From the NCBI GenBank assembly GCA_958298945.1, contig OY282607.1, forward strand, positions 48,523,020 through 48,587,019: a stretch of 64,000 bases of DNA, given 5' to 3'. The position numbers were made by a program, and so were the translations under genes. Shown in pieces: positions 23,641 through 33,928 of the stretch. Below the pieces are notes generated by a model. It saw only the letters and a list, made by a program, of their open reading frames with translations, had not been told where the DNA came from and made no database searches. This DNA is from Atherix ibis. Lineage: Eukaryota; Arthropoda; Insecta; Diptera; Athericidae. Positions within the stretch are counted from its first letter, which is position 1; each line of letters begins with the position of its first letter.

Positions 23641-23870
23641 CGCTTTGAATTATTTTTGAAGTTGTAGCGAGTCCTACCGTCTGGTTATTTCCACATCGTA
23701 AAATCCTATCTTTCAGACCTATATTTTTAGGTAGCCAAAAATATTGACTTCCGAAATTTATCCTATCTCCGCCGGTGTCCCTCAGGGTAGCATCCTAGGT
23801 CCAATCCTTTACAATATTTGTAATCATGATATTACTTATCATAGTGATATCCTTACGCATCATAAAAATC
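23641..23870 (+). mobile_element. jockey-like RT motif-B fragment
   Basis: [20 protein letters not shown] is preceded by a frameshifted SDLYF-type segment (compare SFLSDRHF in the 30.6 kb copy). It is downstream of the ORF1 relic on the same strand. One element with a large internal deletion could explain both. Confidence 0.65.
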
Positions 23871-24169
23871 CTTGCTGCAGAACCACATGCACTCTTTAGA
23901 AACCTAGTTCAATTGGAAAAAATTGGCTTGAGGAATAGTCCTCGGCTTTGATATAAATTTAATTTTTACTAAGGATGCTGAGGATTGCAGCTGGAGCTTA
24001 GTACATGAAGAAGCTAATAAATTAGTTCACTTAGGGTTAGAAAAGAGGCGGCAGACCGAGCGGTAGCTTCGACGAATTAATAACAACATCCGAAACGGAG
24101 ATACTGAGGCTAATACAAGTTGTAGAAGACCATATAGAGCGAGTACCGGCAAAACCAACAAAACATATG

Positions 24170-25165
24170 TTAATAATAATAATAATAGCCTTTATTTAAC
24201 AATCTTAGAAGAAAGTTACTATCACTTATGTTAATTGACACCGGTTTTGAGATTGTCTTGCGTTTCCGCAAAGGCCTCCCCTAGAGCTTGCCACACTTTC
24301 TGGTCATGAGTCGTCCTCTTCCAAGTAGCACCGGCTATTTTCCGAATATCGTCCTCCCATCTGAGAAGCTGCCTCCCTTTCTTTCTTTTATTTTGTCTTG
24401 GACACCATTCGGTTGCATCCTTAGCACATTTTTCTTGTTTACTCCTCATCATATGACCTGCCCAACTCCATTTAATTTTCTTATGCAGTATGTTACATCG
24501 TTAATTTAAGTTTGGTTACGTAATTTTCCTAGTTTTACTTTGTCTCTTAACTTGACTTTGAGCATACTTCGCTCCATGCTGTGTTGACAGGTTTCTAGTT
24601 TGTGTAAGTTTTGTTTTGTTAGACTCCAAGTTTGACATCCGTATGTCATGATAGGTAGAATACAGGAATCAAATATTTTTTTCTTTGCTTTAAGTGGTAC
24701 CTGCGGGTTTTTGACAATTTCTTTAAGAGACCAGTATCTTTTCCATGCTAATTGTACTCTGTTGTTTAATTCTTTGGTTGTTAGGTCTTTTGGTGATATT
24801 ATCTGTCCTAGGTATGTATATTCATCGACGTACTCTATTTTGTTGCCGTTGACTGTAATGGTGATTTTGTCGGAATTAGTCATTACTTTGGTTTTTGTAT
24901 TATTCATGGAGAGTCCGGCTTTATCACTTTCGTACACCAACTGTTCAAGCATTGCTTGCAGGCTTCTCGGGTATTCAGAGATTAGAATTAGATCGTCTGC
25001 AAATCTTAAATGGTTTAGTTGCATTCCGTTAATGTTTAGTCCATATTGACTCCATTCAAGACGTCTAAATATATATTCAAGGACCGCCGAGAAAAGTTTG
25101 GGTGATAACGGGTCTCCCTGTCGGACTCCTCTTTTTATAGGGAAGTATACACCTACTCTTTTGGA
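24170..25165 (-). mobile_element. RTE-like retrotransposon, 3' part
   Basis: Minus-strand insertion with a short TTATTATTATTA-type tail (24170-24188), typical of RTE-like 3' ends. It is 5' truncated at about 25165, where a palindrome begins. Confidence 0.75.
24231..25165 (-). pseudogene. RTE-like reverse transcriptase, C-terminal half
   Basis: Ordered motifs on the minus strand: FPIKRGVRQGDPLSPKLFSA (motif B), LNHLRFADDLILISE (catalytic FADD), LSMNNTKTKVM, YVDEYTYLGQIISP, RVQLAWKRYWSL and ILPIMTYGCQTWSLTK (thumb). After a stop near 24505 it continues MMRSKQEKCAKDATEWCPR and GRQLLRWEDDIRKIAGATW, the usual end of this clade. A 172-codon stretch (24506-25024) is uninterrupted, so this copy is comparatively young. 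The endonuclease and RT N-terminus are missing. Confidence 0.82.
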
Positions 25166-25227
25166 TTATCCACGATTAATAATAGTTTAAACATATATTA
25201 AACTATTATTAATCGTGGATAATCCAA
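25161..25227. repeat. perfect 30-bp palindrome at RTE truncation point
   Basis: Arms 25161-25190 and 25198-25227 are perfect inverse complements (outer end TTGGATTATCCACGATTAAT), loop ACATATA. It sits exactly where RTE homology stops. Confidence 0.9.
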
Positions 25228-25401
25228 ACATTTTATGAAAAATAAAATTACTAGAAAAGTAAATAAAACACTTTTCCTTTTGATTTAAAATCGTTATTAC
25301 TTGTACCATTTAAGCACCGCAAAATATATTTGTATGATTGAAATTATTTATAAAATACATACGAGTATATCAGCCTTTTATACAATATATACAAATAATC
25401 G

Positions 25402-25507
25402 ATGATAGGGGCTTCTCACACTAGTATTATATGTTAAGCGCAATACTTACCCTCTCACACAAGTGCTGTAATTAACATAAATACTAGCGTGAGAAGGCCC
25501 ATCATCA
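25402..25507. repeat. small MITE-like inverted repeat
   Basis: The left end ATGATAGGGGCTTCTCACAC and the inverted right end ATGATGGGCCTTCTCACGC match over about 30 bases, continuing into CTAGTATT...ATGTTAA. About 106 bp and no coding capacity. Confidence 0.5.
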
Positions 25508-26478
25508 TGATATGTACTCCAAAAACTTAATACAATGTATTTGCTTTTGCGCAGCAGTATAGTATATGAGTCAGCGTCATTTAACATTTAAGTTCATCAC
25601 ATGACATAGTTAGTATCTTATCAAGTAAACAGATGGCAATAAGAAACAATTACCGAGTAGGAAATATTGTATTATGGATCCCGGGTTTTTTTCCATTGGT
25701 CTCTTTTACCATTCATCTCAAATACAAGAATTATTGTGCATATAAATAAACAAACAAATTAATCGAAGCAAATCCAAAGTATTATTGGTTTTAATCACAA
25801 AGACGCTGATTAGTAAATATTATGCATATTTTAGTTCTCTGCCCTTCCCATCTGTTATAATTTTAAAGTATTGTGTGTAGACTTTCCATGTCATATCTGT
25901 TTACTAATCAATATTAAAAATAACAATTTTTAGAGAAATAAACTCGACATCATTATTCGATCGTTCAACTATATTTTATAAAAACAATACACTCGTAGCA
26001 ATAAAAATTATTTTATTATACAAACTATAAATTTTGGACAATTTTAAAATATTAAAAAAAAATTGTTAATAGAATTTCAAGACACGAATTTTTCTACAAT
26101 CATTAAATCTGGTATTTTGGGACTGTTGACTTGCATATAATATAATTATTTATTTAGGCTGGACCTGTAACACAGTTGTTAGCGTACTGAACTTTCACCT
26201 ATGGACCACTACATGCTCTTCCAAATAGGGAATTTGTTTGAACTTATACTATGTACACACTACGTTTCTACTTAATATCGATTTATATAGAACAGTAATT
26301 TTTTTTTTTATATAAAACATTCATGCCAAACGACTTATGAATATTCTTCTAATGGTCTAGTAAATAGCGCATATGGAAGGTGTCAAAAGGGTTGAATGCA
26401 TAGGAAAAGCCACATTCGGATTGAAGAGCTGCAAAAAAAGATAATCTGTATTTCACGCTACGTCCGAAAATGGGATCA
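25508..26478. other. AT-rich non-coding sequence
   Basis: No gene seen. CTGTAACACAGTTGTTAGCG at about 26167 resembles a tRNA-like SINE box A, but no matching box B could be placed. Confidence 0.4.
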
Positions 26479-27715
26479 AGGAGGGTCACTCAACAAGTAC
26501 TTAGCCTCACCGCCCGATGGAACTGCTGTCAAAAAAGAAATTTACCATCGTGCAGTACATTCTTTTAGTAGCCTACTGTCAAAGTTTCAGTCGATTACCT
26601 TCATTAGTTTTGTTTTGAGAGCCTTTGAAAGCGAGCGTGTCGGTCGGTTGCACAAAAATGGAAAAAGAACAATATCGTTCGGTGATTAGATTCTTGTTTT
26701 TGGAAAGGAAAACGCGCAGCGAAATCAAAGATCGCTTGGATGCTGTGTATGGTGACTCTTCTCCTTCGATGGCGACCGTCAAGAATTGGTTCAACGAGTT
26801 CGTTCGTGGCCGCACGTCGGTTTTTGATGAGCCACGCCCAGGTGCCCCGAAAACGGCTGCTACGGAGGAAAACGTTAAAAAAGTCCACGATCTCGTATTG
26901 ACAGACCGTCGATTGAAGGTTCACGAGATAGCTGAGACTGTGGGCATCGCAGTAGGAACGGTGCATCATATTCTACACGAAGAACTGGGCATGAGAAAGC
27001 TGTCGGCGCGATGGGTGCCGCGTTTGCTCACACCGGAAAACAAGCGCAATCGTGAGCCCACATCGGCGACGTGTTTGGCGCTGTTTCAGCGGAGTTCTTG
27101 CGTCGTTTCGTGACCGTCGACGAAACATGGATTCACTGGTACACACCAGAGACCAAGGAACAGTCGAAACAGTGGACTTCACCCGGCGAACGTGCTCCGA
27201 AGAAGGCGAAGACTGTTCGATCGGCCGGAAAGGTGATGGCCACCGTTTTCTGGGATTCACAAGGTGTGATCCACATCGATTACCTCGAGAAGGGTAAAAC
27301 AATCACGGGGCGCTACTATGCTGACTTATTGGGCCGATTTGACGTCGAATTGAAGAAAACGCTGCCCCGCTTTGCGAAGAAAAAAGTGCTGTTTTACCAC
27401 GACAACGCGCCGGCTCACACTTCCACCGTCGCCATGGCCAAATTGGTCGAATTGCGCTACGAATTGCTGCCCTCACCGTACTCTCCAGATTTGGCCCCCT
27501 GTGACTACTTTTTGTTTCCAAACCTGAAAAAATCACTCGCCGGGAATAGATTTGGGTCGAATGAGAAGGTCATCGTCGCCACGGAGGCCTATTTTGCTGC
27601 CCTCGAGAAAATGTATTTTTTGGACGGTTTAAAAAAGTAAGAGCATCGCTGGGCCAAGTGTATCGAGCTTGGAGGAGATTATGTGGAAAAATAAATTGCC
27701 ACCTTTCCAAAATAC
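26479..27715 (+). mobile_element. mariner family B, full-length body, 3' end lost
   Basis: The left end GGAGGGTCACTCAACAAGTA resembles the family A inverted repeat. The right inverted repeat is missing. Sequence after the stop codon (27694) runs only about 20-35 bases before family C copy C1 begins at 27731. Confidence 0.75.
26658..27694 (+). pseudogene. mariner family B transposase, one frameshift and one stop
   Basis: Starts MEKEQYRSVIRFLFLERKTR and has GC-rich codon use unlike its surroundings. Helix-turn-helix blocks and ARWVPRLLTPENK are intact. A small deletion near 27090 shifts the frame (ALFQR to EFLRRF). All three catalytic Asp blocks follow in frame: VTVDETWIHWYTPE, VLFYHDNAPAHTS and YSPDLAPCDYFLFP. 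A TAA at 27638-27640 interrupts DGLKKxEHRWAKC, and GGDYVEK closes the protein. It is related to family A, sharing much of the sequence around the catalytic core. Confidence 0.85.
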
Positions 27716-27730
27716 AATAATTAAGGGTTA

Positions 27731-28844
27731 TATTGGATTGTCCGGAAAGTTTTTTCCAACAGAGGACTTAGTTGTATTTTTTCACAACCAACTTCACACT
27801 TAAGCCGCATAATCATATGCATTTTGACAGCTGACATAGCAATGCTTGATTGATACCAAAAAAACAAATGAGATGTGTTAAGTGAGCGGCAGTGCCAAAA
27901 CTGGTTTGCAAAATTTCGATTCGGCAATCTTGATCTCGAAGATGCACCACGTTCTGGAAGGCCCGTTGAAGTTGATGAAGACACACTAAAGGCATTAATT
28001 GCTGAAAACCGGCGAATACAACTCGTGAGATAGCTGAGAGATTAAATTTATCGAATTTGACCGTTTATGATCATTGGAAAAGGCTAGGTTTAATCTGAAA
28101 GCTCGACATATGGCTTCCTCATCTTCTTACGGAAAAAAATTTGTGCAGTCGCATTGACGTTTGTGATTTGCTTCTCAAACGCCAAGAAAATGATCCATTT
28201 TTTAAGCGTATCATCACTGGGAACGAGAAATGGGTTGTCTACAACAATGTTAAGCGCCAAATATCCTGGAGAAGAATAGATGAACCGACTCAAAGCACTA
28301 CGAAAGTCAGTATTCATCAAAAAAAAGGTTATGGTGGGATTTCAAAGAAATCGTTTATTTTGAGCTTCTACCGAGCAACCCAACGATCAATTCTGAAGTG
28401 TACTATCATGAGTTGGACAAATTGAATGATTCACTTAAAGAAAAAAGGTCAGAATTGGTCAATAGGAAAGGTATAGTGTTCCAACAGGTTAATGCGAAAC
28501 CATATACAAGTTTGACCACTCGGCAAAAGGTTTTAGAGCTTCGATGGGATATACTGCCATACCCACCATACTCTCCAGACCTAACACTTTCCAAATATCA
28601 TTTGTTCCGGTCTCTACAAAAATTTTTAGACGGTAAAACGTTTAATTCAAATGATGAGTCAAAAATCACTTGGATCAGTTTTTTTGCCAGCAAAGTACAA
28701 AAATTTTATGAGCTTGGAATCATGCTACTGCCAGAAAGATGGCAAAGAGTATAGGATCAGACTGGACAATATTTAATTCACTGTAAGAAAATGGTCTTTC
28801 ATTTTTATAAAAAAAAATGAAATTACTTTTCGCACAACCCAATA
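27731..28844 (+). mobile_element. mariner family C, copy C1
   Basis: Inverted ends TATTGGATTGTCCGGAAAGT and, reversed, TATTGGGTTGTGCGAAAAGT are flanked by TA on both sides (27729-27730, 28845-28846). About 1.11 kb. The transposase is broken by several frameshifts: QNWFAKF and LEDAPRSGRPVEVDED by frame, VCDLLLKRQENDPFFKRIIT then GNEKWVVYNN (first Asp changed to Asn), GIVFQQVNAKPYTS (second Asp changed to Val) and PPYSPDLTLSKYHLFRSL (third). Two of three catalytic Asp are lost. Confidence 0.85.
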
Positions 28845-29290
28845 TAATTTTTAGGAAAAATTAATTAATGCCAACATAGACTGATGTCTGAAAACAAATT
28901 ATTTTATGTACGCACCATAGTGAAAAATAATTCAATAATTAGGGCGTACTCCTTGGCGTTTGGGGTATGATGGTTTCTTCAATTTTTGGGCTATGATGCC
29001 AAATGTAAATAAAAGTTTATATAAGCTGTCATTTGCCTAACTCTACGAACTCCTCGGTTCATGTCTATGGACTCTACGAACTGCCTGGCAAATCGAGCAT
29101 CTTGACACTTTTTTGACTAACAATGTAATTATAATTTGCTTTATGGTATTGTTCTCCATCATACATGAAATTTAGGTTTTCGATATCATTGAGTCTCCAT
29201 TTGTAATGCACAGCTCTCATTGGAAAAAGTTTACTAGAACAGGAGGTATTTCAATTAGAATTTCTCCAACTTCTTCGCCTGGCAAGTCTT
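28845..29290. other. non-coding sequence of unknown origin
   Basis: Less AT-rich than the intron background. A short direct repeat (CTCTACGAACT twice, 29041-29085) was seen. The minus strand has a short open stretch, but I could not assign it. Confidence 0.35.
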
Positions 29291-29390
29291 CTTTTCTCTG
29301 TGCGAAACTGAAATATTGATTTGATCAGAGAAGCATACACGGCTTCTCTGTCCGAACCTGAAATATTGATTTGATCAGAGAAGCATAACC
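29291..29390. repeat. 50-bp tandem duplication
   Basis: Two adjacent units both contain GAAATATTGATTTGATCAGA followed by GAAGCATA, period 50. Each unit starts with CTTCTCTG or similar and ends with its inverse CAGAGAAG. Confidence 0.8.
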
Positions 29391-29680
29391 GAACTTTATA
29401 TTTAAATCATACAACATGCAGCGCCATCTATTGAAATCATACAACATGTAGCGCCATCTATTCCAAAACTGAAAACAAGATGAAAGGAGCATTTTATGAT
29501 GATATCCCAGCCATTTTTGTTTTGTAACATTAGCACACTTTTTCTTTTATTGAAATGGCTGTAACTTTCACATCTGCCATCCGATTTACATGAATTTACG
29601 TGCATTTGAAAGAGGATGAATGTATCTCTTTAATAATGCAAATGGCGCTGCATGTTGTATGATTTAAAAATAAGTTCGGT
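29388..29680. mobile_element. MITE with TA target duplication
   Basis: The left end ACCGAACTTTATATTTAAATCATACAACATG and the inverted right end ACCGAACTTATTTTTAAATCATACAACATG match for about 45 bases up to AGCGCCAT. TA flanks both sides (29386-29387, 29681-29682). At 293 bp with no transposase, it is a Tc1/mariner-superfamily MITE by target site. The left end carries a second, tandem copy of the ATCATACAACATG...CGCCATCTATT segment. Confidence 0.8.
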
Positions 29681-30079
29681 TATTTTTTGGACACACTGTG
29701 TCCTAAAAAAAGATTAATTAAAATTAACTTATTTCCGATGTGAAATTTTGATATCGATTTTTTTCTGTTTTCAACACAAATATGGCGTACTTTTTTTATC
29801 AGTCTTATTTATGGTGTTGCAATTTTGAGCACATGCATCTGCTTTCTTAGCAATAGAATTTTCAATTTTCTTTATACTTTTTATAGAACTTCATAAAATA
29901 CTCACCCTGTTTGCTATGTCCGCGTCATTCAGGAGGCTGGCAATTTGGCCAACTTTTTTCGATGATAGATAACCTTATACATAAATAGACACATAATTGT
30001 AAATTCTTATATAATGCAAAAAAAGGTATCATTTTATTGAAAATACATTATTGCGATGAAAAATAGTTTAAATAAAAAG

Positions 30080-30180
30080 TTATAAAACAAAATCATCATC
30101 TTCAAGGGCGCGTAAACTGGGGGTTCCATCGAGGCCAGCTGAATCAAAGAACTCCAGATGTCTCGGCTTCGTTTTAGACA
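30080..30180 (+). repeat. dispersed repeat S, fragment
   Basis: Contains CGCGTAAACTGGGGGTTCCA followed by a GAATCAAAGA...CAGATGT segment, matching CGCGAAAACTGGGGGTCCA and onward at 32.71 kb. Confidence 0.55.
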
Positions 30181-30208
30181 CCTGTATATAATTAATAGTT
30201 AGACACCC

Positions 30209-30630
30209 TGTACATTATTAATGTTGATTAATAATTGATAAAGCTTATAAAAGATCCATATAAAGTGCGTACCTATGCATATGCACATATACAGGGTGTC
30301 TAATTAGAAATGCGTTTAACTTCAAAGTGTAATTCCTTGATTCTTGAAAATAATACAATTGTTCTATAGAATGAGTCTATTTTTAAGTGCATGCGAAGTT
30401 ACAGGCAGTATAATAATTTGGCCTATAAATTTTATTTATTCCTAAACTAGTCAAAAATAAACAATAAAATCTGAAAAAAGTTGCTTTAAAAGTATTACTT
30501 TGCATGTTATCACTCTTCAATATTTTCATATAAGGTCTTGAAGAAAAAAAGCCAGATTTAAAAAAAAATTCATTAACATATTGATTTTATTATTTATTAG
30601 AAAATACCAATAATCGTTTTTAAGAACATG
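30209..30630 (+). repeat. dispersed repeat R, copy 1
   Basis: TTAGACACCCTGTA (30209) and TACAGGGTGTCTAA (30290) are inverted. From 30290 the sequence (AGGGTGTCTAATTAGAAATG, then ATTCCTTGATTCTTGAAAA and ATTTGGCCTAT) is closely similar to 37.92-38.2 kb. Unclassified. It is interrupted on the right by a jockey insertion and resumes at 31739 with CATTTCTAAG. Confidence 0.65.
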
Positions 30631-31730
30631 CTGTCCCGGTGTGTTTCTTGATATAAGTCAAGCTTTTGATAGAGTGTGGCACCGGGGTCTACTCTGGAAA
30701 CTTAAGAGGTTCCTTCCTTCGACCTATTTCCTAATCCTAAGATCATTCCTTTCCGACCGACACTTCCAAGTAAATGAATCCAATGAACTCTCCAATATCA
30801 CTCCGATATTGGCTGGGGTTCCTCAGAGTAGCATACTTGGACCCATCCTCTACAACATTTATACATCCGATATCCCAATCTGCCCTAATACCTTCTTTGC
30901 TACATACGCCGATGATACGGCCTGCCTTGCGTCTAGCGAAAATCCCCAACATGCTTCCGAAACTCTCCAAATCCAAATCCAAACCCTCCAGAACTGGTTT
31001 ACTAAGTGGAGAATAAAAGTCAATGAACGTAAATCTATCCAGGTAACTTTCACTCTCCGTCGAGAGTCATGCTCTCCCATATACCTTAATGGCAGTGCCA
31101 TACCTCAACACACCGAAGCTCGGTATCTAGGATTGTACTTAGACAAACGCTTGACATGGAACCCACATACAAGACTTAAAAGACAAGAACTAAAAAGACG
31201 ATATCTAAAACTACTTCGACTTCTAGACAAACGTTCCAAACTTACTATAGACAGCAAAGTACTGTTATACAATACCTTACTGAAACCCATATGGACATAC
31301 GGACTAGAACTCTGGGGATCTACTAAGCCTTCTAATTCCCGTCGAATCCAATCCCTTCAATCAAAAATACTCCGTACAATTGTCTATGCCCCCTTTTATG
31401 TTCGCAATACTGTTATTCAGTGACCTTAAAGTTCCATTTGTTTTTGACGTGGCTGTGTCTCGTTATAAAAAGTTCCGTTCCCGTCTCCTCAATCATAATA
31501 ATCCTCTTGTTCAAGAACTATCCTCCATTTCCTTCCCTAGAAATACCCATCGAAGACTTAAGCGTCACTGGTCGCGTGACTTACTAAAATACTGAGACTT
31601 AACAGAAACACACGCTAACACGAGGAACTTCATTAGATGTTTACTCCCCACAACTTTTCAAGCTAATGAATACTATTGCTCAAATTTGCTTATTACTATG
31701 TTGTAGTATCTGTAAAAAAAAAAAAAAAAA
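30631..31730 (+). mobile_element. jockey-like retrotransposon, 5'-truncated, with target duplication
   Basis: AAGAACATG lies directly before the element (30622-30630) and again after its poly(A) run (31730-31738). This is a clear 9-bp target-site duplication. The A-run at 31713-31730 marks the 3' end. The element is truncated at motif A of the RT. It is the best-preserved non-LTR copy in the window. Confidence 0.88.
30632..31593 (+). pseudogene. jockey-like reverse transcriptase, one frameshift
   Basis: Uninterrupted for about 264 codons from CPGVFLDISQAFDRVWHRGL (catalytic Asp of motif A) through [20 protein letters not shown] (motif B), FATYADDTACLASSE (catalytic YADD), WRIKVNERKSIQVTFTL and LLKPIWTYGLELWGSTKPSN (thumb) to YAPFYVRNTVIQ. 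A frameshift near 31422 follows. The other frame continues DLKVPFVFDVAVSRYKKFRS and RRLKRHWSRDLLKY to the stop. The RT N-terminus, the endonuclease and ORF1 are missing through 5' truncation. Confidence 0.88.
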
Positions 31731-31738
31731 AGAACATG

Positions 31739-32689
31739 CATTTCTAAGATGATGAGAAGCCTTGTTACCAACTCCTCATATCAGGGGCTTTAACTGTAAT
31801 CGCCATCAGCTCCTCAGTTACACTCCTTTGAGTATTGGCGACAGTATGAAGGTGAACGTCCTTTCTTTTGATCGCGAGGATTTCTTTTGAACGTCCAAGG
31901 CTTTTGATCTCGAGGAAGCAAAAAGTCCCGTGAACTGGTATCAGGTGTGTAGAGGGTTAGGAAACCACATTAATCTGTTTTTTCCCGTTGACGGAGATTT
32001 TAAAAGGGAAATTTTCATGAAAAACCCTTTTTCTGGGGCTTTGAAAATTTTCTTTAGAAAAACTCCATTGACAGAGTGTCCTATAGGCATAAATTGCTGT
32101 GCCTGCAGGCACAAATTGTTTGTGAGACCTTTCGCATCCCCAAATCTAGAGTAGAAAAATTTGATGGAAAGTAAAACAATTCAAATTTAACACTTAAATG
32201 TTAGTAGACGGTCTGACCTCTTACAACCCCTCACTACCAGAGCGAGGATCGTATTTCACTACTTCTTGGCTCTCCAAGAATACTCTATGACATCGAAAAA
32301 TTTGTGCTATTGATAAAGAATATTCCCTATAGACTCATTGCAACTTTTTGTAAGCCAAACTCGGGGATTCACCAAGCTTAATACAAAATTTGATAAAAAT
32401 CGTTATTTCCAATTCCGCTGTTCTATTTTTCGTAACTCACCCCTAGACCAGGGGTAGGAAACTTTATTGAATTGAGTTGCGACTCCAAATAGAAAATTGA
32501 AATCTATTTTTTTATTATTACCTTAAAGGAAGGTTATACTCTGTATTATATTATGGAATGATGGAAAATAACTTTAATTTTACATAATTTTTTTTATTTC
32601 AAATAATAAAAATTTAAATTAAATTTAACAAATAAAGAAAACAATCTGTTTTTATACTTGTTAATTTATAAAAAATTGTATTATTCCGG
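31739..32689. other. non-coding, partly repetitive sequence
   Basis: Mixed composition. CATTTCTAAG at 31739 probably resumes repeat R. The segment 32275-32350 (GTGCTATTGATAAAGAATAT...CCTATAGACTC) resembles 44.50 kb (GTGCTCTCGATAAGGAGTAT...CCATAGGCTC), so a second dispersed repeat is present. An open frame at 31930-32154 has no similarity I can name. Confidence 0.4.
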
Positions 32690-33190
32690 TAACAAAAATC
32701 ATTATCTTCAATGGCGCGAAAACTGGGGGTCCAATTTTGGACTGTTGAATCAGAGAGCTTCAGACGTACCGGCTCCGTATTGCCGTCGTCCAGTTAAACA
32801 TTCCTAGCATGTGTTTGGCTCCTGGCTAACACTTTCGCTCCAACGAAAGCAGGGCCTACCACGTTTGCTGGGACTTTAAGTGGAGCTGCTATACAATTTT
32901 CGGGCAGAATTTTTCTCATCCATACGAACTAAGAGTCTATTAAGCATAACTTTATACACAGGATGAGATGTGTATAAAGTTATGCTTATTAGACTGCTCA
33001 CCGCACACATCTCATCCTTAAATAGACGAAATATGGATAAAATCGTCCATCCTTATGTAGGGGCCAAAAATTCTTGGAAGGATCTTCTCAAACTGGTGAA
33101 GATGTTTTGGCTTCCGGGAACATTTGGCGAGCAACTATTGTAGCACCATCCAGGGAGAATGAGCCTTTTTCAATCCTAAATAATCCTTAA
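32690..33190. repeat. dispersed repeat S, longest copy
   Basis: Shares one part with 30.08-30.18 kb. Another part, in reverse orientation, is shared with 61.78-61.93 kb: the inverse of GCAGGGCCTACCACGTTTG and TAACACTTTCG matches GTAGGCCCTGCCTTCG and following there. No coding assignment. Confidence 0.6.
32935..32994. repeat. 26-bp palindrome with 8-base loop
   Basis: Arms 32935-32960 and 32969-32994 are inverse complements with one mismatch (TAAGCATAACTTTATACACA and its inverse). The loop is GGATGAGA. ACACATCTCATCCT at 33004-33017 is a further inverted copy of the loop and its edges. Confidence 0.85.
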
Positions 33191-33926
33191 ACAAAAATAC
33201 TTTCGTGCTACTATAAAAAATTTACCATTATAAATAAGGTTTTTATTATCTTAAATTTATTTGTATTGGGTTTTCAAAAATGTTTGTTGCATTTGTATTT
33301 TTATCGGAGGAGAACATTTTTTGTTTAAGTCAAAATAATTTTTATTTAATAATATAGTGTATGCTATATTAATGATCAATGATCTTTAGTCATTATTTGA
33401 TGAAAGCTTTTACACTATCGCTCTTCACAAGCTTCTGCAAATTTTACCTTCTATAATGAAAAAAATTATTTAAAATATTTCTTGTTTTTCACAAATAGTT
33501 TTATTGGTTTTTTGGGAAAAAAAATGTGTTATAATAAAATGACAGAACGATAAATATATTATATAAAACTAGTGCTTAGTCGTGTAGTAATAAATTGACT
33601 AATCCTTATTATTCCGATTGACCTTGACATTACCTTCAATTTGCCAATTTTAACTTCTGATTTAAAGAAAATAATATATAAAGGCTTTAAAAAAATATCC
33701 AATCGCCCTATATGCTTAAAAAATTTCATGATTCTGACTCAGGTTTATATAATCTTAATAGTATATAATATGAAGATCAGTTTAGGTAACTTACGGATCA
33801 GAAAAAATGGTAGCGGCCAATCTATTTGAACTTAAAATAAGTACATTTTCTGATGGAGTAAAGTTCTTTCCACTATAATAGATGTAAGATAAAAAATAAA
33901 TTTATGAACCACATTATAGATTAATA
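33191..33926. other. AT-rich non-coding sequence
   Basis: No gene or repeat recognised. Confidence 0.5.
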
Positions 33927-33928
33927 TA

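Noticed and set aside
26160..26230. tRNA gene or SINE head
   Set aside because: Only a box A-like string; no box B, no cloverleaf and no tail.
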